64,000 nt of DNA, taken from the NCBI GenBank assembly GCA_963682025.1, contig OY821520.1, positions 136,842,738 to 136,906,737 on the forward strand. The letters run 5' to 3'. Positions 1 through 10,681 of the stretch are shown here, piece by piece (within the stretch, counting starts at the first letter, position 1; each line of letters begins with the position of its first letter). The translations under genes were made by a program, and so were the position numbers. This DNA is from Cordilura impudica (Eukaryota; Arthropoda; Insecta; Diptera; Scathophagidae). A model generated the notes under the pieces. The model did not search any database and was not told the DNA's origin. It saw only the letters and a program-made list of their open reading frames with translations.

Positions 1-2
1 CT

Positions 3-857
3 TTTGACGAACTGTCCCAACTACTTTTCTCGGACATAATAAAGTCAAAATTGAAAGGAAAGGCAAGGCAAACTATCGAGATAAATTGTCACGCTGTCGC
101 TTGGACAGATATAAAGAGTGTACTCCAGAACAACTTCGGGGATAGACGATCATGCGACGAACTGTTCGACGAGCTCAGAAGCGTAACCTTTAAAACCAAC
201 ACTTTAGAATTCTATAACGAGGTAAAGAATAAATTACATAAGTTGAACAATAAGATGATAGTGATTTTGGGAGAAACAGAAGCGGCTAGGGAAAGTACGG
301 TTAATAATATGCGTACCGCACTGAACATTTTTAAAAGTAAAATGCCAGAACCAATGAAGACTATTCTGTTCTGTAGGGACCCAAGAGACTTAGAGGGAGC
401 TATGGATATTCTCTTTCAAGCAGGTTATGCGTATATAGGAAATGATAACCAACAATTAGGACGGTTCAGGAATAGACAACCAGCCAGAGATGGTGTACAA
501 TCGAACAGACAGGGTAATTACAACCCTCAACGGGGCTATAGAGAGCAACAGGTTGACCACCGACAAGGGAATATTCCGCAACCATTTCGAGGGCAACGTG
601 GAAACTTTCAGCGACCATTCCGAGACCAACGGGGAAACCCTCCGCGGGCATTTCTAGGGCAACGTGGAAACCCTCAACGACCATTCCAGGATCGAGAGAG
701 TTTCCCACAACCCAGCCAAAATCAAAGGATACAAAATCCTCAAAATAACCCCTTCAACTATCAGCCTCCATTAAGAGGAGTAGAACCTATGGACATTAAT
801 ACAAATGAAACAGCTGAAAATTTTCGGTCTTCAGCCTCAGGGAATTACCATATATAA
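3..857 (+). CDS. gag: Errantivirus Gag (5' end off the window)
   Basis: The reading frame is open to the left edge, so the true start lies outside the window. The first part has the helical capsid-like pattern of gypsy-group Gag proteins. The second half is a basic, low-complexity tail rich in Arg, Gln, Asn and Pro (RGQRGNFQRPF-like units repeated several times), consistent with a nucleic-acid-binding nucleocapsid region. No CCHC knuckle is visible, which is common in insect errantiviruses. Gag ends with TAA at 855-857. The pol frame begins inside it, after a stop at 815-817. Identification rests on position upstream of an unmistakable pol and on the tail; the family is solid, the subfamily is not. 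Confidence 0.8.
   Translation, partial: FDELSQLLFSDIIKSKLKGKARQTIEINCHAVAWTDIKSVLQNNFGDRRSCDELFDELRSVTFKTNTLEFYNEVKNKLHKLNNKMIVILGETEAARESTVNNMRTALNIFKSKMPEPMKTILFCRDPRDLEGAMDILFQAGYAYIGNDNQQLGRFRNRQPARDGVQSNRQGNYNPQRGYREQQVDHRQGNIPQPFRGQRGNFQRPFRDQRGNPPRAFLGQRGNPQRPFQDRESFPQPSQNQRIQNPQNNPFNYQPPLRGVEPMDINTNETAENFRSSASGNYHI
818..824 (+). promoter_or_regulatory. Candidate -1 ribosomal frameshift heptamer (gag-pol)
   Basis: The heptamer A AAT TTT (X XXY YYZ type in the gag frame) sits at 818-824. The pol frame opens exactly there, directly after an in-frame stop at 815-817, and gag terminates 33 nt downstream. Frame phase (gag 0, pol -1) and position fit programmed frameshifting as known for gypsy elements. 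Function is inferred. Confidence 0.6.
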
Positions 858-3800
858 AGGTAAAAACTAAATTGGGACATCTGAAATTAATAATAGACAC
901 AGGCGCGACAAATTCCATTTTGAACCCAAATATTTGTCATCCGAAATGGATAGAGAAGATAGAGACAATTACTATAAAAACACTACAACATAGGATAAGT
1001 TTAAATGAAAAAGTTCAAATCCCAATTTTTGAGGAATTTGGTACAGGACTTGGAACCATAGAATTCTATATAGTTAAATTTCACGAATTTTATGACGGAC
1101 TGATAGGTAACGACTTGCTTAGAACACTGAAAGCCCACATTAGTTACGAGGACAACACGATACGATTTGGGGAGAATACATTACCCCTTTTTATTAAGAG
1201 TGAAGACAACAATAGGAAAGTGGATAGTCCAAATGATGAGCTTGATTATATGAATGATTTACATAAGAATGGCGTAATAAATCAGGGAACCTTGAACATA
1301 GAGCTGAATTTTGTTTCCGACAGGAGAAGTGTCGCAAACTGTAATATGTTGGATAGGAAACCCCTTAAGGAGCAGATTCGAACAGAACACCTCAACTCCG
1401 AGGAAAAATCCCTATTGATATCAATAATAAATAAATACTCTGATATTTTCTACCAAGAAAATGAAAGACTCTCATTTACCTCTGCCATAAAACATAAGAT
1501 AAGGACAGCCAACAATATTCCTATATACACTAAATCATATAGATACCCCTACATTCATAAGAATGAAGTAGAGACACAAATCCGAGAAATGCTTGATGGC
1601 AATATAATCCAACATAGCAATTCTCCATATTCCGCACCCATTTGGATCGTGCCTAAGAAGGTCGACGCTAGTGGAAAAAAGAAGTGGAGACTTGTTATCG
1701 ATTACCGAAAGCTTAATGAAGTAACTATTGACGACAAGTACCCTATACCCAATATTGACGAGATCTTGGACAAACTAGGCAGATGCCAGTATTTTACCAC
1801 ACTTGACCTCGCAAAGGGATTCCACCAAATAGAGATCGAAAAAGAAGACATTCATAAGACCGCTTTCACAGTTGAGGGAGGTCACTATGAGTTTCTGCGA
1901 ATGCCGTTCGGACTAAAGACAGCCCCGGCAACTTTTCAGAGACTAATGAATAGTATTCTTGGAGATTACATAAACAAGATTTGTCTAGTTTACTTAGACG
2001 ATGTAATTATTTTTTCGACATCATTGCAAGAGCATATGAATTCTATTAGACTGATTTTCGACCGCTTGAAAGAAGCAAACCTTAAAGTTCAGTTAGACAA
2101 ATCTGAATTCTTAAAAAGGGAAACCGAATTTCTCGGTCACATAGTGACACCAACGGGCATCAGGACAAACCCAAAGAAAGTAGAATGCGTCAAGAATTTT
2201 CCAATCCCCAAAAGCCCAAAACAAATTAAACAGTTTTTAGGTCTGACCGGTTACTATAGGAAATTTATTAAAGACTATTCCTTGATTGCAAAACCAATGA
2301 CCAGATATCTGAAAAAGGACGCGAAGATAAACATTACCGACCCAGAATATGAGAAGAGCTTCAATACCCTTAAGACACTATTGATCAACGACCCAATATT
2401 GGCATATCCGGACTTTACGAAAAAGTTCACTCTTACTACGGATGCCAGCAACTATGCCTTAGGCGCGGTACTCTCACAGGATAATCATCCGATATGTTAT
2501 GCTAGCCGTACACTCAATGAACACGAAGTTAACTACAGTACCATCGAAAAAGAACTTTTGACCATAGTTTGGTCCACGAAATACTTTAGACCGTACCTAT
2601 TTGGACGTAAATTTCTGATCGAAACTGACCATAAGCCGTTAACATGGCTTTTTTCTATCAAAGAACCAAATTCCAAACTCGTTAGGTGGAGAATAAAATT
2701 ATCTGAATTCGATTATGAGATAAAATATAAAAAAGGAACCAAAAATAGTAACGCTGACGCATTGTCTAGGATCAAACCTGAATTAATTATAAATAACATA
2801 GAATCCAATCCCAAGACGATATTAGAGACTTCGTCACCAATTAATTTATTCAAAAATCAGATGATTATAGTAAAAACGACATCAGGATCAGTAAGGATAA
2901 GGAATAAATTGATTTTTAAAAATAGAAGGAGGACTATTTACATGAAAGAATTGAATAGAGAATCGGCTATTACTCTGCTTAAGAACCACTTTAACCCCAC
3001 ACAATTGAATGCTGTTATGATAGAGGACGAATTTTATACTATTTTGAAGACGACTTACGAAGAACTGTTTTCAGACAACGACAATTTTAGGATCATTCGA
3101 TGTTTCAATTTGTTGGAAGATATAGAAGACGAAGAGAAATTGGCAGAGGCTATCAAGAGGGAACACCTGGATAAGAATCATAGGGGCATTCAGGCAGTTT
3201 TTGAAGAATTAAAGACACAAATTTACAATCCCCAATTGAAGTTAAGGATAACACGATTCATAAACAATTGTGAAGTTTGTAATCTAGAGAAATATGATAG
3301 AAAGCCCCCCAAAATACCGTATAAAATCACAGAAACCCCATCTAGGCCCCGCGAAATCATACACATTGACGTTTTCTATACCCTAGGAAAACAACTTTTT
3401 ATGACGATGATTGACAAATTTACAAAGCTAGCCGTAGTCTACAAGATCAACGGAAGGACGTGGACAGAATTTAAGACAAAACTTATCCAAAATTTATCCA
3501 CCCATGGCAAAATAGAAAAGATTATCGTGGATAATGAACTTGGCTTTAAGGCCATTCCAATGCAACAGTTCCTAAAACAGGAAAACATCGACATACACTA
3601 CACTTCGAATAGTAACCATACGTCGAATGCAGATATCGAAAGATTGCACAATACAATTAATGAACACATTAGACTTTTACGACACGACGAAACAAACCAA
3701 CATGAGACCATAGAAGAGAAAATGTTGCGAATAATAGGTTTTTATAATTACACTATACATAGCACTACAAAAATTAGACCGATCGATTTCATAAATGGAA

Positions 3801-4072
3801 AAATCTCAGAGGGAGAATACCCAAGAATTCACAACCTAATCTTAGAGAAGAAAGAGAAAAATATTAATAGAATAAACAAAGATAGAACAGACGTTAAGAT
3901 AGAGGAAGGACCAAATTTCATCAAAGAGATTAGAGGTGGGAAAAACCATCGCAAATACAGGAAAATAGATGCCAGCAAGATAGACAATGAACATTTAAAA
4001 GATAATAGGACAGGTCTAAAATATTATAAAACTCATGTAAAACCATTTAAGAAATTCCAGGGTATAAATTAG
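818..4072 (+). CDS. pol: Errantivirus Pol: protease, reverse transcriptase, RNase H, integrase
   Basis: Over 1,060 codons are uninterrupted. The domain order is Ty3/gypsy type. An aspartic protease has LIIDTGATNS near the N terminus. A reverse transcriptase has YLDD at nt 1991-2002. RNase H carries TTDASNYALGAV near nt 2438. The integrase has an HHCC zinc-binding domain (H near 3163, CEVC at about 3266) followed by a DDE core (HIDVFY near 3365, IVDNELGF near 3525, ADIERLHN near 3640). There is no start codon of its own in the expected place, so expression is expected as a Gag-Pol fusion through the 818-824 slip site. All visible catalytic residues are present, suggesting a young, possibly active copy. 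Confidence 0.95.
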   Translation, partial: KFSVFSLRELPYIKVKTKLGHLKLIIDTGATNSILNPNICHPKWIEKIETITIKTLQHRISLNEKVQIPIFEEFGTGLGTIEFYIVKFHEFYDGLIGNDLLRTLKAHISYEDNTIRFGENTLPLFIKSEDNNRKVDSPNDELDYMNDLHKNGVINQGTLNIELNFVSDRRSVANCNMLDRKPLKEQIRTEHLNSEEKSLLISIINKYSDIFYQENERLSFTSAIKHKIRTANNIPIYTKSYRYPYIHKNEVETQIREMLDGNIIQHSNSPYSAPIWIVPKKVDASGKKKWRLVIDYRKLNEVTIDDKYPIPNIDEILDKLGRCQYFTTLDLAKGFHQIEIEKEDIHKTAFTVEGGHYEFLRMPFGLKTAPATFQRLMNSILGDYINKICLVYLDDVIIFSTSLQEHMNSIRLIFDRLKEANLKVQLDKSEFLKRETEFLGHIVTPTGIRTNPKKVECVKNFPIPKSPKQIKQFLGLTGYYRKFIKDYSLIAKPMTRYLKKDAKINITDPEYEKSFNTLKTLLINDPILAYPDFTKKFTLTTDASNYALGAVLSQDNHPICYASRTLNEHEVNYSTIEKELLTIVWSTKYFRPYLFGRKFLIETDHKPLTWLFSIKEPNSKLVRWRIKLSEFDYEIKYKKGTKNSNADALSRIKPELIINNIESNPKTILETSSPINLFKNQMIIVKTTSGSVRIRNKLIFKNRRRTIYMKELNRESAITLLKNHFNPTQLNAVMIEDEFYTILKTTYEELFSDNDNFRIIRCFNLLEDIEDEEKLAEAIKREHLDKNHRGIQAVFEELKTQIYNPQLKLRITRFINNCEVCNLEKYDRKPPKIPYKITETPSRPREIIHIDVFYTLGKQLFMTMIDKFTKLAVVYKINGRTWTEFKTKLIQNLSTHGKIEKIIVDNELGFKAIPMQQFLKQENIDIHYTSNSNHTSNADIERLHNTINEHIRLLRHDETNQHETIEEKMLRIIGFYNYTIHSTTKIRPIDFINGKISEGEYPRIHNLILEKKEKNINRINKDRTDVKIEEGPNFIKEIRGGKNHRKYRKIDASKIDNEHLKDNRTGLKYYKTHVKPFKKFQGIN

Positions 4073-4301
4073 CTTATGTACAAAAGGATCGAATTAGAAA
4101 CGCAATTTATATCATGCAATTAGTTTAATTATATATTATAGTATCACTATATAGAACACTACATATACATCTACATATATTTGCCTATATTACATACGAA
4201 TTAATTGGAGGAAATAATGGCATAAGTTTAGAAAAAAAAAAGACAAGAAACAATCCTAATATAAACAGGGAATTATAATAAAAAAGGAAATTTTTTATAA
4301 A

Positions 4302-4312
4302 TTTATTTTCAG
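4302..4312 (+). promoter_or_regulatory. Putative splice acceptor for the env mRNA
   Basis: A T-rich tract ending in CAG lies immediately before the env ATG at 4313. Errantiviruses make env from a spliced subgenomic RNA, so this is the expected acceptor. The donor would lie upstream of the window or in early gag and was not located. Confidence 0.55.
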
Positions 4313-5857
4313 ATGAAAATTTTCATCATAATTTTTAGCCTTTTTTCTACCCTCGACGCACAGACTTTTGACATCCAAGACTTGACCAATAATAATGGAT
4401 ACATTCCAATCAAAGGTGGCGAAACAAGAACAATTAAACAGTACAGTAAAATTCTTCACGTAGTCAATATAACAGCATACATGGACACTTTGGCCTTAAT
4501 TCATAGGAATATGCAGACACTAAATTCTACCAGAATGGGACACGAGGTGGATAGCCTACTTGGTAGTGTGACCAAGAACTATGACTTGCTAAAAGGAAAA
4601 ATTTACAACCTGAATCCACACTTTCGACAAAAAAGAGGACTCGTTAACGTAATAGGACAAGGATTAAAATATATAGCAGGAACTATGGACAGTAATGACG
4701 AAATTCAAATAAATAACGCACTTAAGACATTTTCAAATCAAGTAAATGATCTAACGGTGTTTAATAGCCTTATATCTGACCAAATAAAAAATATCACCGA
4801 CCACATAAATCAAAAACAAACAATAATTGAAAAATATTTGAATAAATTCAAAAATTTCCTTCAGAACAAAATAAGAGATTTAGAAGACGACGTAAAATTT
4901 ATGGGAAATATCTACCAATTAAATAACGACATTTCACTTCTGAGAGACCATGTAGACGACATCGGACAAATTATCTTTTCTAGCAAATTAGGAATAATAC
5001 CCTCAGACATACTAACAGAGACAGAACTAAACTTTATAACAGATTTTGACAGCTACACAAATATTAAAGTCGCAATTATTCTTGAGAACGAAAATATCGT
5101 AATAGTACTCCTTATCCCACAATATTCAGAAAAAATCTTGTCGAAAATTAGATTTGAACAAATACCAAATGGAAAAAATAAGTCTATAATGTTAGAAAAT
5201 TATGAAGTACTAATAGATACTGAAAACAACATTTATAATCCGAAAGTCGAAAAGAATCTGAGCAAAAATCTAATCATAATGGAAAACACTTGTCTACGGA
5301 ACATTATTAATTTTGAAGAAGCCAATTGTAAAATGGTTACGATGAAAGAAACTAATGTTACTGAAATACTACCAGGTATTTTAATATTTAAAAATTTTTT
5401 CTCTAATATAAAACATAACTGTAATAAAAACAAGATAAAAATGACTGGTACTTTCCTTTTAAAATTCGAAAATTGTGAAATAAATGCATTAAACAAAAAC
5501 TTTACAAATGTCAAAATTAGATTATATGATAATTTTATTCTACCAAATTTTATAACTAAGATAAGAGATAATTCTAACACAACATTAACAGACTTAAAAT
5601 TAGAAACTTTATATATAGAACAAATCAAACATGAAGAAACCATAAAAAAAATACTTTACCTTAATAAAAAATCAAATGTTGCCAATATAAGCATAGATAT
5701 ATTAATTATACTTACAATTGTAACATTAACTTTAATTTCTATGTATAAGATGAAAAAAAGATTATCTGTATTTCATATTTCGTCGGAGCCTCAAGCTAAC
5801 GGTGGGGGTGTTATAATGTCTCCCATTATTCCCTTTACACAAGCCAAAATCATTTAA
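4313..5857 (+). CDS. env: Errantivirus envelope glycoprotein
   Basis: A 514-residue uninterrupted ORF. Residues 1-17 form a hydrophobic signal peptide. A furin-type site RQKR lies at residues 105-108, followed by a Gly/hydrophobic stretch suited to a fusion peptide. Several N-x-S/T sites are present. A membrane-spanning segment at about 458-478 is followed by a basic KMKKR stop-transfer and a short cytoplasmic tail. The arrangement is that of class I-like insect errantivirus Env, related to baculovirus F proteins. The last codons overlap the polypurine tract and the inferred 3' LTR start. No lesion is visible. Confidence 0.9.
   Translation: MKIFIIIFSLFSTLDAQTFDIQDLTNNNGYIPIKGGETRTIKQYSKILHVVNITAYMDTLALIHRNMQTLNSTRMGHEVDSLLGSVTKNYDLLKGKIYNLNPHFRQKRGLVNVIGQGLKYIAGTMDSNDEIQINNALKTFSNQVNDLTVFNSLISDQIKNITDHINQKQTIIEKYLNKFKNFLQNKIRDLEDDVKFMGNIYQLNNDISLLRDHVDDIGQIIFSSKLGIIPSDILTETELNFITDFDSYTNIKVAIILENENIVIVLLIPQYSEKILSKIRFEQIPNGKNKSIMLENYEVLIDTENNIYNPKVEKNLSKNLIIMENTCLRNIINFEEANCKMVTMKETNVTEILPGILIFKNFFSNIKHNCNKNKIKMTGTFLLKFENCEINALNKNFTNVKIRLYDNFILPNFITKIRDNSNTTLTDLKLETLYIEQIKHEETIKKILYLNKKSNVANISIDILIILTIVTLTLISMYKMKKRLSVFHISSEPQANGGGVIMSPIIPFTQAKII
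5801..5808 (+). other. Polypurine tract of the errantivirus
   Basis: GGTGGGGG stands directly before TGTTATAATG, the inferred 5' end of the 3' LTR. It lies inside the end of env, as in some other errantiviruses. Confidence 0.6.
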
Positions 5858-6346
5858 AACAATTTCATAATTCTCGGGAATTGACACATTTTTTCAAATT
5901 TAGCTTTTTGAATTGCATTTCCGTTCTCATAACGAAAATGCAATGCAACAAACTATTTTGGTAATTAAATTTCGAAGAATTGTTTTTCAATAAATTGTTA
6001 ACACATTTTTTTAAACTTGAATTGCATTTCCGTTCTCATAACGAAAATGCAATACAATAAACTGTTTTAATAAATAAATTTCGAAGAATTGTTTTAAATA
6101 AATTGCATTCTGCAATTTATTTAATTTTCTCACAGACATTTTTCATAAGAATTATTTTTGCGTTTATAAGTTTGTTTTGTCCCCAACAACGGAAACAAAA
6201 CACACTTATGCTTAGTGGGCAGAAATCGACGATTAGTTTTTTAATCATATTTTATTATAAATATCAATACTATTGGATTAAGAAAAGTAGTCTTAAGATA
6301 GATTGAAATAAAGAAGGTTTATTTATCAAACCAAAACCAATATTAC
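5809..6346 (+). repeat. Inferred 3' LTR of the errantivirus
   Basis: It runs from TGTTATAATG just after the polypurine tract to CCAATATTACA, giving TGT...ACA ends of about 538 bp. It contains a tandem pair of about 110-bp units and an AATAAAG signal near 6307. The 5' LTR is outside the window, so boundaries could not be checked by LTR-LTR comparison. Insect errantiviruses often use AGT...ends, so the edges may shift by a few bases. Confidence 0.5.
5884..6115 (+). repeat. Tandem repeat with hairpins inside the LTR
   Basis: Two units of roughly 110 bp. Each contains an imperfect palindrome (TTGCATTT ... AAATGCAA arms, at 5913-5943 and 6022-6052) followed by an AATTTCGAAGAATTG-type block. The units differ by scattered substitutions and a small indel. 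Confidence 0.8.
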
Positions 6347-8454
6347 AGTTGTTTTTTTTAAGATAAGAAAACAACGGTAATAAAACTATTCAAAACTCAT
6401 ATCCATATCCAGGAAAGGAAGAGTTTTAATAAAAACTTTGTTTTTATGGGTTAGATTATTTAACGATTTCTTTAGGCAATTAATTTTAAAAATTTGTTGT
6501 TTTTTTTTTTTTTTTTTTTTTTTCTAAAATAAGTGTTATATTCACACAAAAAAAAATCTAGGAAAATTTTTAGCGAAAATCGTAATCGTAATTGGTAATG
6601 ACAGTGGATGACTCAAATTGACGATTCTTCGGATTTTCAATACTGGAAAACAAATAATTTCAAAGGTATTCCGAAAGTTCACAATGATTTTGATTTTCAT
6701 AAGTGAAAAAACAAACAAAGAAATAAAAATTTCTCAAAAATAAATATGAATTCAAATTTGTATATTTTTTTTCTTTAAATTTAGCTTATTTTGAATAAAA
6801 TGTTCAAATTCGAGCATAGTGTTATCTTACCTATTTTTCTTTAAAAAAAAATACTGTTTTTATTTGCTGTTTTGCCACTTGGTAGTTTGAGTAATTATTT
6901 ATTTAAATGGTTTATTGCTAAACGTATTATAATTTCTTTATTATAGTTCGCATTACGAAGAGCTTAAACAACTAGAAATTTTGACACTCCATTAATGTGT
7001 ATATGAAGTGTATAACGCACGAATTGGTTGGTCACTACAACAAAACTCTTATTAATATTTTTTAAATTATTTTTCTTTTAAATCTATGATTAAACATGGT
7101 ATGATTATTATTATGTCTTATTGATTAAAATTAAAAAAACTGAAAAAAAAATCATAGAAAAAATAATATAAAAACTTTAATTTAAATTTCAGTACATTAA
7201 AGTAAAAACAAATCGCTGAGTGTTTGAAAATAAATATAAAAAATAATTTAAAGTTATTTCAAGATTAATACTAAACTAATTTATAATTTTTTCAACAGAT
7301 TTATGTTTTTTTTTTTTTTTTTTGTGTCAATATATTCTTGTTAAATTTTGTTGAAGATTCTTTTATTTTGTATTTAATTTTTTTAGTTTATTTTTTGTTC
7401 TTTTTCAAGATATCACATGAGGGTTTCAACGGTTTTATTTTCAAATATTTTGTTTATGTATTTTTTTCTTCGGATTTTTTTTTTTTTATTACTATTTTTG
7501 TTGGCTTATTTTCTCTATTATTCGATTTTTAAACAAATCGGTAAAATTATGTCTAAAGAAGAATTAACAATTGGTTAAGTAATTTTATATTTTTTTTAAT
7601 GGGTTTGTTTGTAAATGCTTTGCTTATTATTTTTGTTTTTTTTTTTCTCTGTTTAAAAAAGGTACTTTTTGGTTTAGTCGCATACGTGTTTTTAAAATAT
7701 AACTAAATTCTGTTTTAATTTAATATTCTGTGTATTTTAATTTATATTAAATTTTAAGACGCCATAGTAATAAACTAAAATAAACAATGTTTCGGTTCTG
7801 ACTTATTACTTATTTTCATTAATTTTAAGTTGGTCTGGATCACAAATTTTGTTTTTTTTTTTTTTTTTTTTTTTTAATTACACTCACAGTTTTGTTCAAG
7901 AATTTTGCAAATTATAACATTTTGTTTGATAGTTATGAGTATATTTTTTTATTTTTATTTAGCAAGTTTTATAATAAACTGTACAACACTGTTTCTGAGG
8001 GTGGATGTTTGGCCGTATATCCAAAATCTTAATATAGTCACGCTCACCACTGACCCACTGACCCACTGACTGTGTGATTAAAATTTATTTAAAGCAAGAT
8101 GTATCGACCACTAAGAAGAGATGTTGGGAAATTCGAATGTAAAGGGGGTAAAAAGGGGAAAACCAATACATTTCGTATCTTCTAAACAAATGAGTCGTAC
8201 AACGAATTTAGTGCTGGAAACAACAATCGGCCATGAGCGAATTTATTAAATTGTGACCGCATAGGAATCAAAATGGCCAAAAAGATGAAAAATCGTAATT
8301 TTTACCTTTTTAACACATAAATCAGAAAATACGAAATTTTGTGGGTAGATTCCAATAAACAAGCGAGTACAGACATGAGCCAAAAGAGATTTTCTTGGAA
8401 ATTCTAAATTCTATAATAATCTAGAATTATGATATTCCGATTCCACAAAATAGT
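6347..8454. other. A/T-rich noncoding stretch
   Basis: No credible gene. It holds several long poly-T runs (about 6501-6522, 7306-7323, 7852-7876) and three tandem copies of a CCACTGA-type motif near 8046-8071. Short ORFs here are low-complexity Phe/Tyr strings. Confidence 0.7.
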
Positions 8455-9269
8455 AAAAAAATACTTTTTCTTACGTTTTCAAAAATTAAAAAAACGCCAT
8501 TTCAAAAAAAAACACCATTTCTTAAAAGTACCTTTTCTTTAGATAGTAAATTTTCACAAAAAAAAGTACTTTCTCTGGAAAAATACCTTATCTAAAAAAA
8601 ACCTTTTACAAAAGCGTACCTTTTCCTTAAAAAAATACGTTTTCCTAAAAAGTAACTGTTCTTAAAAAGTAATTTATAGTACAAGTACTTTGAATTACAA
8701 AGTACCTTTACTTAAAAAGTTACTTATCTTAGAAAGTATCATTTCTTGAAAAAGTACATTTTTAACAAAAGGTACATTTTTAACAAAAGGTACATTTTTA
8801 ACAAAAGGTACTTTTTTCATAAAGGTACCTTCTTCTAAAAAAAAAACTTTTCTTAAATAAAAGTAAATTTTCATAAAATATTTTTTAAAATACTTTTTCT
8901 TAAAAGAAGCTTTTCTTAAAAATATAAACCCTTATCTAAAAAATAAGGCAAGTTTTGTTAAAAAAGTACCTTTTCTTAATCAGTACGTTTTCTTTAAACT
9001 TGCATTTTCTTAAATAGTACCTTTTCTTCGAAAGTACATTTTCTTAAAAAGTACTTATCTTTTTTAATAAAAAAAAACCCCAATTCTTAAAAAGGTACTT
9101 TCTCTTAAAAAAATAACATTTCTGAAAAAAGTACATGTTCTTAAAAAATTCCCTTTCTCAAAAAGTACTGTTTCTTAAAAAAAGGTATTTCTCTTAAAAA
9201 AAAGTACCTTTTTGTATAAAAATACTTTTCTTAAAAATGTAAATATTCCTAAAAAGTACTTTCTCTGCT
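8455..9269. repeat. Degenerate minisatellite, unit about 17 bp
   Basis: Dozens of variants of TTTTCTTAAAAAGTACC recur head to tail with frequent length changes. The array stops at the 9270 flank of the 487-bp duplication and resumes at 10337. Confidence 0.8.
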
Positions 9270-10336
9270 AAAAGTAAAAGGAATATGATTGAGTTTGAAA
9301 TTGTTCAGGCTCAAGATCAAATGTTTTTACTTTAAATAAAGTAAAAGCATTAGCACATTTGTTTCAAAAATTGATCTATGTATATTCTGCATGACAGGTT
9401 ATACAGCTGTTTCGGGAAGAGTCACCAACCCTCATCAGTAACCAAAAGCAGTAGATAGTTTGTTTGGTAAAAAGTTAAATTCATATATATTTGCTGAAAA
9501 CAACCAAATGAGAATTCAAGCAAAAATTATACTATTTAAGCCTCTTCCAATATAACAAACTAAAAATAGAACAACTTTGAAACAAATATGATTGTATACG
9601 AGTACACATTGCATACTACAATATACATGTTTGTTTTTGTCTTGAAAAAACAAGAAAAACAATTTGTTTTTGCTAAACTTACATTTAGCGTTAACGGCGT
9701 GCCCTCCGTATTTTTAATTTTATTATTTTTTATAAAAATAAAAAATCTTATTTTCGATCTTTATCAATTTAATGATTGAGTTTGAAATTGTTCAGGCTCA
9801 AGATCAAATGTTTTTACTTTAAATAAAGTAAAAGCATTAGCACATTTGTTTCAAAAATTGATCTATGTATATTCTGCATGACAGGTTATACAGCTGTTTC
9901 GGGAAGAGTCACCAACCCTCATCAGTAACCAAAAGCAGTAGATAGTTTGTTTGGTAAAAAGTTAAATTCATATATATTTGCTGAAAACAACCAAATGAGA
10001 ATTCAAGCAAAAATTATACTATTTAAGCCTCTTCCAATATAACAAACTAAAAATAGAACAACTTTGAAACAAATATGATTGTATACGAGTACACATTGCA
10101 TACTACAATATACATGTTTGTTTTTGTCTTGAAAAAACAAGAAAAACAATTTGTTTTTGCTAAACTTACATTTAGCGTTAACGGCGTGCCCTCCGTATTT
10201 TTAATTTTATTATTTTTTATAAAAATAAAAACATTTGATCTTGAGCCTGAACAATTTCAAACTCAATCATTAAATTGATAAAGATCGAAAATAAGATTTT
10301 TTATTTTTATAAAAAATAATAAAAGTAAAAGGAATA
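9270..10336. mobile_element. 487-bp tandem duplication with an inverted junction copy, flanked by 16-bp direct repeats
   Basis: Copy 1 occupies 9286-9772. Copy 2 starts at 9773 and is essentially identical until about 10225. From 10226 to 10324 the sequence is an exact reverse complement of 9718-9816, the copy1/copy2 junction. The whole block is bounded by AAAAGTAAAAGGAATA at 9270-9285 and 10321-10336, which looks like a target-site duplication. The small ORFs inside match no family known to me. The unit is not assigned to a transposon class. Confidence 0.7.
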
Positions 10337-10367
10337 TTTTCTTAAAAAAGTAACTTTCCTTAAAAAA
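10337..10367. repeat. GTACC-type minisatellite, middle segment
   Basis: Continuation of the degenerate TTTTCTTAAAAAGTACC array between the duplicated block and the MITE. Confidence 0.6.
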
Positions 10368-10681
10368 GTCCCGGTTCACCTGATGAAATTTTTCTTTCTG
10401 CAAGTCTGGGGTACATATTTTCATGTTCTCGGAAATTATCTTTTGTTTGTTACTTCTTAATTGCCAAAGTAAAGTTATTTTACGTTTTCTTTCATTTTTA
10501 TTTTCGTTTCTGTTAAGAAAAATAATAATTTGAAATAAAGGTAATTTGAATTAAATTAAATTATAAAATAAATAGATAGATGAAACATCTTGTATTTCAT
10601 TACAAAAATTTGATGGCTGAAAGTTCAAAAGAGAATTAAAAACAATTTCTAAAAGAAAAATTTAATCGTATGAACCGGGAC
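10368..10681. mobile_element. MITE-like element with GTCCCGGTTCA inverted repeats
   Basis: 314 bp, beginning GTCCCGGTTCA and ending TGAACCGGGAC. Similarity between the arms continues inward (AAATTTTTCTTT) to about 31 bp. It sits inside the minisatellite. Flanking A-runs prevent a firm target-site duplication call, so the superfamily is unknown. No coding capacity. Confidence 0.65.

Noticed and set aside
9588..10278. Two 63-67-codon ORFs with identical N termini
   Set aside because: Product of the 487-bp duplication; low-complexity sequence and no family resemblance.
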